Of a stretch of 64,000 nucleotides of DNA, positions 1 through 11,324 are shown piece after piece; within the stretch, counting starts at the first letter, position 1; the number at the start of each line of letters is the position of its first letter. The notes under the pieces are model-generated. The model did no database searches. It had not been told where the DNA came from and was given only the letters and a program-made list of their open reading frames with translations. The position numbers were made by a program, and so were the translations under genes. The DNA comes from Diadema setosum (lineage: Eukaryota > Echinodermata > Echinoidea > Diadematoida > Diadematidae): the NCBI GenBank assembly GCA_033980235.1, contig CM067069.1:37013992-37077991 (forward strand), read 5' to 3'.

Positions 1-1340
1 TTCAAGCTCGCTCTCTTCGCTCGCTCGCATTTAATCTTTATGCAATTCCCCTGATGTTACTGCCAGTAATTGTCTGCAGTTGCGCCCGGTGTGCCCCCCC
101 CTTAATTTCCAAAGCGAAAAAATATAGTTACAAACGGCAGTTTTTCTACTGTAAAATGTCAAAAATTTTAAGCTCGCTCTCTTCGCTCGCTTGCATTGAA
201 TCGTTATGCAATTCACCCGATGTTGCTGCCAGTAATTGCCAGCAGTTGCGCCCGGTGGCATGCACTCCCCCTTAATTTCCAAAGCGAAAAAATATGGCTA
301 AGAATGGCAGTTTTTGGATTTTAAAATGTAAAATTTTCAAGCTCGCTCGCATTTGATCGTTTTGCAATTCACCTGATGTTGCTGCCAGTAATTGCCAGCA
401 GTTCCGCCCGGTGCGCCCCCTCCCTTAATTTCCAAAGCGAAAAAATATGGCTAAGAACGGCAGTTTTTGGACTGTAAAATGTAAAATTTTCAAGCTCGCT
501 CTCTTCGCTCGCTCGCATTTAATCTTTATGCGATTCCCTTGATGTTACTGCCAGTAATTGTCTGCAGTTGCGCCCGGTGCGCCCCCCCCCCCTCCCTTCA
601 TTTCCAAAGCGAAAAAATATAGCTACAAACGGCAGTTTTTCTACTGTAAAATGTCAAAATTTTCAAGCTCGCTCTCTTCGCTCGCTCGCATTGAATCGTT
701 ATTCAATTCACCTGATGTTGCTGCCAGTGCCAGTAATTGCCAGCAGTTGCGCTCGGTGGCATGCGCTCCCCCCTTAATTTCCAAAGCGAAAAAATATGGC
801 TAAGAACATCAGTTTTTGGACTGTAAAATGTAAAATTTTCAAGCTCGCTCTCTTCACTCGCTCGCATTTAATCGTTATGCAATTCACCTGATGTTGCTGC
901 TAGTAATTGCCAGCAGTTCCGCCCGGTGCGCCCCCCTCCCTTGATTTCCAAAGCGAAAAAATATGGATAAGAACGGCAGCTTTTGGACTGTAAAATGTAA
1001 AATTTTCAAGCTCGCTCGCATTTAATCGTTATGCAATTCACCTGATGTTGCTGCCATTAATTGCCAGCAGTTCCGCCCGGTGCGCCCCTCCCTTTATTTC
1101 CAAAGCGAAAAATATACCAACAAACGGCAGGGTTTTTTTTTTTTTTTTTTTCGCTGTAAAATGTCAAAATATTCAAGCTCGCTCGCTCCGCTCGCTCGCA
1201 TTTAATTGTTATGCCTTTCTCCTGATGTTGCTGCAGGTAATTGCCGGCAGCTGCGCCCGGTGCGCCCTCCCCACTTTATTTCCAAAGCGAAAAAATATAG
1301 CTCCAAATGGTAGTTTTTTTACTGTAAAAGATGAAATCCT
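1..1340. repeat. ~165-bp tandem satellite, about 8 units, with trimer order
   Basis: Eight head-to-tail units begin near 1, 166, 337, 489, 661, 838, 1005 and 1171, each opening with AAGCTCGCTC and carrying a conserved CCAGTAATTG block and TTTCCAAAGCGAAAAA. Units 1 and 4 share features (TCTGCAG, TTCTACTGTAAAATGTC), units 2 and 5 share GGTGGCATGC, and units 3 and 6 share AGTTCCGCCCGG. This points to a ~500-bp trimeric higher-order repeat present about twice. The last unit is eroded and carries a poly-T run near 1133-1151. Short open frames here are repeat artefacts. Confidence 0.9.
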
Positions 1341-1562
1341 ATCTACGCCGGTGCCCTTTCCCCGCTTGGTTTCCCTCAACAACAGTAAAAGTCTATAGGG
1401 ATTGAGAGCTTCCTATATTCCAAATGTCTGTCCAAAAAAAAAATCTCGTTACATTAGGGTCAAAACGCACCCCCCTTGAAAAAAAGCTGGTGACGCCCCT
1501 GGACCTACGCACCTTTCATGAAATAGTTTCAAAAAATTCCTTTGTATGTGTGTATGTTACAG

Positions 1563-1676
1563 ATGTGAACGAATGCAGCAGTTCCCCCTGCCACAATGGA
1601 GGGACCTGTTATGATCTCATAACCGGCTACTCGTGCAGCTGCTCTTCGGGATACACCGGGACTCATTGTGAATACG
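1563..1676 (+). CDS. Exon: EGF domain 1 (DVNEC type)
   Basis: A phase-1/phase-1 exon of 38 codons follows TTACAG and precedes GTACAA. It encodes one six-Cys EGF repeat opening [16 protein letters not shown], a calcium-binding type. It has the same length and spacing as the exon at 7335, its duplicate partner. Confidence 0.85.
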
Positions 1677-4600
1677 GTACAAAGACCGAGAATATAATGT
1701 TACGATCAAGTGTTTACGTAATTGCTGAAAACGTATGTATTTACTCAATCCTAATTGTTTGTTGTTGCTGTTATAATGTACATAATGCTGTGTTTAAGTT
1801 TAATATTTTTCCGTATTGATGCGCTTAGAAACATAAATATAAAGCGCTTTATAACTGTTACCATAATAATGAGTATAGTCATGAGTAATTATTGTTATTA
1901 CCAATCTCAGACAAAAGTACATCACATCCTGGATAACACGGTGATTTCAGCTTAGTTTATTTCCACAAGTTCAGTTAAAAATATGTATAGATAAACAATC
2001 AATCAAATCAAACATAATTTATACATATATACAAACCAAAAATTATTTTGGGTAAATACATAATCATAGTTAAAAGTTAACTATGATTATTAGCGCTATA
2101 TAAGTTAACAATTATCAACAACATCCTGGTCTTGTCATTGACCTCTGATTCTATTGACAAAATCAGTTTTGTGAAGTCGAATTTCAGCCACTAAAAGAAG
2201 GGAAGAATGTATTTTTTTGTCAAAAGGCAAGCAGTGTATCTACAATTTTTGCTAGATTCTTGATTCGAGTTGGCATTTTTTTTCACAGCCACAGAATAGC
2301 ACTTTAACTGGCATTCCTTAATCGTCTGCATTTCATTTGCCCTTAGAGGAGGCCATGTGCGTCTCATCAGAGAATTGCAGCACCTATGAGCAATGTCTCG
2401 ACGGTTATTGTGGGTGCGCCAACGGACGAGTTAGGATCAACGAAACGTGTCAAGGTAAAGTTACCTCGTGGAAGGAAAGCTAACTTACAACTAATTAATG
2501 GCTTCTACTTTATCAACGGGTCTAGATGATATTTTGTTGGACGACGAAAGTTGTTCTCAGAGCAAATAAAGTAATGTGAAAGCTAGGGAAGGGGCAACAT
2601 AGTAGGCCTATCTGTTGATTTCCAATCCTCAAGGAAACGAAGGATATTCGTAAATAAATTCTAATTGATGTTAAGAGCTTTCGAAATCACTTCATCATTG
2701 CGCAATGTACTCCTAATACAAAATTTATGTGAAAGCTGCTACGTGCACACTAAAAAGTGTCAGTGAGCTGGCAGTTGAGAACTCACCTGAACTGTGACAA
2801 ATATCTTCAAAGCTAGCTTTGCTGTCCCTGTTCATTTTCATCTGAATATCGTGTTGCAGAAGTACCTATTGTGTCAAGATGAGCATCTGTATGATTGGAA
2901 ATAATAGGCCTACTTGTATTATGAATGTAGATATATTTGGTACTTTCTCCCCCCCCCCCGTGCAGTACCGAGAAGATTCAACATGTGGCTGACTGTTACC
3001 CAGATCGATGGATCTCCTGCAGATATCTCGGAGCCATCAAGAAACGAGGACCTTGAAATCGCAGTACGTTCCAAATAAAATAAAATCTGAATGAGAGGAA
3101 GTTCTTTTGAGAAGGATGCAAAGGGTTGGTGTAAGCACAGTGGGGCTGAAAACCCAGGGCACTGATATACACATATGTATGTATGCATATGTATAGATGT
3201 GTATATAAAGAAAACTACAACAAAAGGGAGATAAGGTATCCATGAACTTATATTTCGAAAGGATTCCTAATTTCAAAAGGCATGTACTCTTCTAAGAGAC
3301 TTGACCATGCATAATCATTGTGATCTTTCAAATTTTGTCATTTTTAAAGCAAACGAAAAGGAAATCAATATATATTATAAAAAAATAAAGGTTTGTATCT
3401 AATATAACTGGAATCGTATTCACATTATATATTTGGACTGTATTGTAGCTGTCTGTCAAATTGTGAAAGTTATACTATGTATAATGTAGAGTGACATTTA
3501 TTTTGTACCTGAATGTTTATGTGAATGAAAGTTCTTATTGAAGACAAGACAAAAAAAAAATCATCATTGTGATTAGTGACGGCTGGATTGTGGCATGGTT
3601 TTGACCTTTCATGACACTTTATAGAGCTAAAGATTCCATGGTCTACAATTTTGCAGATTTCGGAATCGATGGCAGACAATTGTACTTGCTTAAACACATA
3701 TTATTGTTTAACTCTATAGGTACTAAATCGATTGTCAAGAGTAGAGGAGTTACTTACATCAGTGCTCGATGTCAGAATCGAGTCGGTCTCCAACGAAAAC
3801 CACGTGGTGGAACTGGCGCTGACTCTTTCGCCATCCAGCACAGCTGATGACGTCACTATTTTAGGTCCAATGACCGACGACCAAATCTACCCTGCTGAGG
3901 ACCTGTCCTACGATAACTACACTTTCATCATCAATGTATCTTTGGTAGAAGTACAAGGTAAGAATCCCTATCATACCTAGATTCATTCAGCTGCCTCATT
4001 GTTGAAAGGACTAGATTTCATTTCTTTCCAGCTGGATATTTGAATGGGCAAATAATGTGATATAGATAGCATCAAGAAGCAATAATTATAGTTTATAATG
4101 TTTACAGTAATGTTTATGTAGGCCTACTTGCCCATTTACCGTTGATACGTAGCATGGCAGATAATAAATAATTATGCGTAATACATACATCAAATCATTT
4201 TTTTCACATGACAATATAAGTTATTTGGGGGTATTTCTGTTTCCAATGCAGTTAAACTAATCAGCAAGTTTCTAGTTTGAATTTCTTTTCTTTCATGTAG
4301 CTTACACTTTCAGAGATACCTTGACTTTTATTGTTTCCACTCGATGACAGATCGAACATATTCCTCTTATTTTCAGTGTAGTTTTGTAAGGAGCTTGTGT
4401 ATTGTTGGAAAAGAAAACTCCATTGGGGTCACTAACTTGTCATGAGTAATAGTCCGTATAAGCTCCATTAAAGCCCAAACAAAGTATTGGTACGCCTGCA
4501 AAAGTTGTCAAATTTCGCTCCCAAATGTGAACGTATGCTTAGGAATGTGCAGGATAACGATGTTATTACACGATATTCGATGGGTAACGACGAAAATGCG

Positions 4601-7600
4601 AAATATTAACCAAAAAGGTTCAGTCTCAGAACTTACCCGAACGGGGTCAGGCTAAACTCGGACTCGGGGATAACTCGGCTTCGCTTAGACGGCGGGATGA
4701 GTTGTAATGGTTGTCCCTGTGATTGTACAGTGTTGTCCTATGGGAGCGGCCTGTATAAACTAGCGCTTCGTGTTCTGGCTACTCGCAGTAATGGTCCGAG
4801 TTGTTACAACGCGCGCATCAAAAACCTCTTTTGCGCGCATGCAAAATTAGTGTGCGCCTATCAAGCACCTCTAAAACAATCAAAGGCGCTTGATAAACAA
4901 CAACAAAAACTCCAAAGACCGCGCGTCTCAGCAACTGAGAACCGCGCGCTGTCATTTTTGTTTTGTTTGTACAGGATTACATTAGCACGCTCTTTCCTGT
5001 CTATTCAGTTAGGCCTCATTTGGTATTATGCAGTGGCCAGTAGAATGTGGCGATCACGAACTGCGTGTGAATTGTCTGAAGTAGGGTCGAATTTTTCCCG
5101 AGTCCGAGTTAGTCTGGAGCCTTCTGGAATAAAAGTCGGTTTTCCTACTATTATTATTTTTCTCAAAATACTCCAAACCGACTCATCATTCCGGCAAACC
5201 GCGTCAGCCAGGTAAGTTTCTTAGTGGAATCTTTCGATATATTGCAAGAAAAAATGAAATGGTGCTAAACGGGTTCTCAAGCACTTACCGAAACTTAGTT
5301 TTCACTTTAAGTGATTGATGATGAATCGATGGCTCATTCAAATGAAAACACACAGGAAGATTGTTCCAGGGAAAGACCTATTGAGTCATCGTCAAAGTCA
5401 TCATGTTTAACCTAGTTAACATATTTTCCCCCATTTATCTCTTTTTCCTGTGTCCACCTTGCAGACGTCGACGAATGCAATGTTACTGGGTTGTCTGACT
5501 GTGCGTCTTCAGCAGTCTGCAATAACTCCATCGGTGGTTACGAGTGTTCTTGTCTCCATGGTTACAGTGACCAAGGAGACAGCCTCGACGAAGTTGGAAG
5601 GGTGTGCGTCGGTACGAATACATGACTATCATAGAGTTTACAACCTTCTTAGCATAAAACTCGTTAAAATGTATGGGTATTATTCTAATCCGTCGAAGCT
5701 CAGGGTCAAACGTCTTATTCATCTAATTATTTGAGAATTATTTTGTCTTAGGGTTTAATCAGCACGCTCATAAATGAATTGTCAATGTATCGCATGATTC
5801 ACTAAAACTCTGTTATTGTAAATCAATCAAAATCTACCTATTTTTGTGTTCATAGAATGTTGTAATACATCACGTGTTCATTCGTATGCTAATACACTCA
5901 ATGGAAAAACACAGAATAACCGAATTTTACTTATGGTTGGTACAGACGATCAGACACTATACAGATAGTTGATACAATCAGATTTTTTTAATACTATTCA
6001 CAAGACCCAGTGATATATCAGTGTTGTTAACAATAAATAATATCTCACGGACATTTCAAAAGAACTCAATGTATTCAATTAATTCGTCAATTGCCAAAGA
6101 TGACTTTGTCTTTCCATTCTATACGTTTTTTTAAATGGAAACAATTGTTAAAATATTTCATAATTAGTATGAACCAAGAAAGAGATCGTTATTCGCATTG
6201 TTATTTGCAGGGCTACTAGGATATTGAGAACGTACGCATATATGACCGATAGATGTGGCGTTCCTAAAAAGTCACTCACAGTTGGCAAGTAGTACGTGAC
6301 ATTTTATTGTATTTTGTTTAGATATCGATGAATGCGCGAGCGAAGATGGGAATGACTGCTCGCCTTTCGCTGAGTGTACTAACAGTATGGGCAGCTACCA
6401 GTGCGACTGCCTGTCTGGATATAATGACGTGAGCTCTTCAGTGGAACGATCAGGACGGACATGTGTCGGTGAGAATATCAGACACGTCAAATATTTACGT
6501 TTTTCTTGTGTACCCTTTCTCCTCTTGGTTGATGTTACAAAGGTCATGAATTCATATAGTGCACTTCTGAGCTGTTCCGCACAAAAGGCAAAACGAAAGG
6601 CCCAAATGAATGTCAATTAATACATACAAGAAAATTTAATCACATTTGAAGCCATAAGCATGCACGATGTTTTAGAATAGTAATATTTCAGCTTCATTTT
6701 TTCCTCATCATTCTGTATTACACAAACGTTCAAGATTTCACATTGGTGACTTTAATACAGTCATAATACATTGAAAGCTCACGGAACTCCCTGTCCCTTG
6801 CTCTTGTATTGCGTGACGTTGAGCAAGTTTGTTGCAGTAAATTACAATGTACAAGGAAAAATGCAGTGAGGCTCACGTGGCGCAGGTGTGGAATATGTTT
6901 ATTTTCAAAACGAGGCGCTGGAGTAATAATCATTATTGATGATGAAGAAGATAAACATAATATTGTCTCTGCGAATGAAGTCGCTTACGCGTATGGTGTG
7001 ACGGGTATTGAATTACAAAAGAAATCAATTTGCCTTCCTTACCATCAATGAAATTTTCTTTCAAATAGTATTCAACGTTTCTCAAGTTAAGAGAGTAATG
7101 TTCATTCCACAGCCCTAGATAAAAGGGAAGTTTGGCGCGTCCTTGTTTTTCACTTTCATGTCTTCATGAGCAGTATATTAACTGTAATGACAGGAGTATT
7201 TCTCTTGCAAACGGCAAAAGCAATGAATAATCGTATCTTCTCACACTCCAGTGTTTAACATTAATGCAGGTTAACATTTTGAGCAGTGTGAGATGAGAGC
7301 TGACATGATGACTTGTTCAAAACCTTCCACACAGATATCGACGAATGCTCATCTTCGCCGTGTCGTCACGGAGGGTTATGTCGTCACTTCCGGGAGAGGT
7401 ACACGTGTGAATGTCCCCGAGGGTACATCGGACAAAACTGTGAGACAGGTGTGTCGGGTCTTTCACAAACTCCATGATCAAATTTGAAATTAGCCTGAAC
7501 GGAGACAATCATTATGCCATCAAACACAAATCATCTCACAAGGATACTTGGGAAGCTATTGATTCTCTGTTTTATAACATCAATATGAAAGCAAACCTTC

Positions 7601-8744
7601 CGGAGTAAATACTTTCATATAATTCGAATCGCATATCAATATTCATGTATCCATATCGGCAAGGTCATTGTATGTGACTGACAGTGGTAACTACTTTGTT
7701 GCAACCAATGTGACCTAGCAGTGATAAAACAACTTAGTGAAATTGAAGGAAGAATTTTAACCCTTGTTAGTACTATGATAGCTTTAGCAGAAAGTGCAGG
7801 CCTCTGAACTCTGATGCAATATCTACATGATTATTGTTGTTGCTTTTTGTAGAGTTATGTGGGGACTTGAGGGTTTAAACTCCCATTGAGAATTCTGCAT
7901 TAGGAAAATAAAACCAGTATTCTTTCGCAACCTATGTCCCCTTTCTCTAGGCTTGACGTCTTGCGTTTCCAACGCCTCGCTCTGTTCGGCGTCTAGGCAC
8001 GAGATCTGTGGGTACCTGTTCACGTGCGTGTGCCGGCCTGGCTATCTTTGGGTTAACAGAACATGTCAAGGTAACAGCGTTGATTTTCATGATAGGAAAT
8101 GCAAAAATATAATGGTGCTAAAACAGGATGATCACCACAAACACGATTATTTCTTTATCGAGGTGAAAGCAAGTATGGAATGAGCATCCTTTCTATATAA
8201 ATGAACTTTCGTAGTTCTAGCCTCATTTTTAGTTCAGTTCCTCGAAATATTCAAATTCATTCTGTTTTCCCAGATAGATATTGTGCAGTTATGTGCCTGC
8301 GTAATATTGATTGTACTTTTGTGGCTTAAAGGTTTTGTTTACCATTGGGAGCAGTGATTAAAAAAAAAATGTTCGAGATATCACATTGATGCATATTATG
8401 TGTACTTTAGTTGTATCACACACACACACACACACACAAAATATCCTACCTCTACAACTTGTGCAACAAAGCCTAAAATATGAGGAGATGTCACTATTTT
8501 TCTCACTAAGCTATAAATGTAGACAGTTTAATATGGAAACAACTTTATCATAACTATTTCACATTTTGTATATTTCAATACTTAACATTGATTATGCTGA
8601 TTAACTTTTACACTGGTTGTTTCTTTCCATGTATAACTAACTCCCATTTTAGAAGTATGTTGAAACACTAAAGCTGGGATTTGTTTTATCTGCAAATGGT
8701 AAATAATGCCTTTAATCTGACTAACTGTGGTATTTAAACCTAAA

Positions 8745-8785
<41 letters not shown>

Positions 8786-11265
8786 GAAATAGTCACATAC
8801 TCCGCATCTGCAAACTTCACGTCTATTCGTGGTACACCTATTGAGTATGAAGACGGATTAGCATATCCTATGGGTCTCCAGTTCGGACAATTTGCCCAGT
8901 TTTTACGAGGAGCGGTAAGATTTGTTAGAAGCTTTCGATTTTTTTTTTAAATAATGCGCACGATCTAACGCGCATGTTAAATACAACTCTCTATTAGTAT
9001 GTTTGTGTGTGTGGGCGTATGTCTCTGTATTTTCGTTTGTTTGCTTGAGTATTTTTTTTTTCATGCAATCATCAGTAAATAAATGAGAGAAGTACAGCCA
9101 ACGTCTGTCTGTTGCAATCAATGGACGTGCGCCCGTTTAAGGTAGATAATGTTGTTGTTGTATGGTGTGTTTCTGCTGTGAAGGCTCGGAACGATCAGGG
9201 ATGATTTTGGAATTAGAAGATTATGACGAGAAATACTTTACAATTCTAGCACCATTCCTAAAGATTCCATGCTACTTTTCATCCTTGACACGTCGTACTT
9301 TTTTGTCGAGCCCACCGGAGGTGCGGGCAGACTAAGGGAATGCCTGCGGCGTCTGTCCGTCCGTCGTCCGTCCATAACGCTACAAAACCTTGAATAACTC
9401 TCTACTGAGGACTTTAATTTCAGTCAAACTTGGAGGGAAGAGTGGTTATACATACTTACACAATTTACAGAAAATGAAGGTCACCTCAAGATCAAAGGTT
9501 ACAGGCAGGGGCCAATGAACGTCAGGGCCCAATGTTAAGGTTTTACGGCGCGTTTCGATTATGGCTCATAACTTTTGATCCCTATGTCCATTTCTGACCA
9601 AACTTGGATGGTAGATGTCCCTTGGGGATTTGAGGGTCATCAAAAGGTCAAAGGTCTCAGACAGGGGTCAACAAACTTTTAGGGTCCAACATTAAGTTTT
9701 TACGGCACATTTCAATTATGGCACATAACTTTTGATCCCTATATCCGTTTATGGCCAAACTTGGCTGGTAAATGTCCCTTAGGGAGATGAAGTTCATCAC
9801 AAGGTCATTGGTCACCGACAGGGGTCAATGAACTTTTACGGCCCAACGTACTTTTATGGGCCATTCAATTTCTATGGCGCGTTTTGATTATGGCTCATAA
9901 CTTTTGATCTATATGTCCGTTTGTGACCAAACTTGGCTGGTAAATGTCCCGTGGTGAGTTAAAGGTCACCACAAGATCAAACTTTATAGATGGGGTCAAT
10001 GAACTTTCAGGATTTAGAAAAACTTCGATTTCTTCTATGCGAATGGACGAGACACATTTTGGCACTTGTCTTGTCTTTGTTTGTGTGCTTAGTGTTTTTT
10101 TTATGATATCGAGGAAATAATGGCAATGATGTCGATGTTACTAGTTCTTTTTCATTTAATCATGCAACTGCTTACATCTTTACCTGAGACGATTTTGGAC
10201 GTCAAGTTTACATCTTTCATGAGGGGTAGTGTCATCGGTAACTTCAATTTAATCGTACCCATGGGCACCCCGATAGCTGCAGTCGAAGCTTCGGTGAGAT
10301 CAAGTCTTGCTTCGGGCCAAATCGCTTCTGGTGAAACTATAATTGGAATTAATACAAGCGGCATTCTAATTTCTGGTAATGTAATTGATATATCAATTAG
10401 CTTTTTACATCTGAGGATCAATGATAAATGCAATTTTTGATGTTTATAATTTGAAATCCAGCCTTTATTTCAGGTAGATATGTATAAGTCAAAATTGCTT
10501 ATCCATTCATGTGCAAAAAAAAAAAAAAACAAACATTGTATTGATGTAATGATATCAATCCGCACATATATACACATACAAACACACAATATTGATAAGC
10601 AACAACACCAAAGTTATGCTTTGATTTCATTTAACCTGTCTCCGCACATACATTCTATTGTTCTTCAAATGATTTGCCCTATCCCGGCAGCTACAGCTGG
10701 CAGGGTTTTGTCATTTTGCGCTCGCGTGTTTTTAAGATTTGAATGGCGCAGATCATAATCGGCCTGATCTTAAGATGTCCAATAGTAATTATCAATTGAA
10801 GAACATTTTATAGATTTGGTTTTTGTAAACTGCGATAAAGTGCTCTTTTTGGTATAGTATTATAATCATTTATTTGATCATGAAACAATGTTGTAGCAGT
10901 ACAAATACAATATAACATTGTGACCAAAATCAAACGAAAGTGCTACACTGTAAGTCATCGTAGTGTAGATGCATTACATGTGTGAATAACTTCTTGCTTA
11001 TTTTTGCGGATCAACTGACCTGTGGCATTCAACCAAATCTAAAGTAATGTAATCATTATTGTATACATCAATCTTCCTAATGTCCCAGATTTTGACGAAT
11101 GTTCGGACAGTAGCTTCAACGAATGTTCACCCAATGCACTGTGCACGAACGTAGAGGGCTCTTTCAATTGCACTTGTCTTGACGGTTACAGTGATGCAGC
11201 TAGCTCTGGCAGCGAGCGAGGACGTACGTGCCAACAAGGACATGGTGTGTGTTGGAGTTCTTATA

Positions 11266-11324
<59 letters not shown>

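Noticed and set aside
4697..5215. 172-codon open frame in the EGF gene intron
   Set aside because: It overlies a candidate MITE, has no domain or hydrophobic/charged pattern, and lacks splice borders that would fit the gene's phases.
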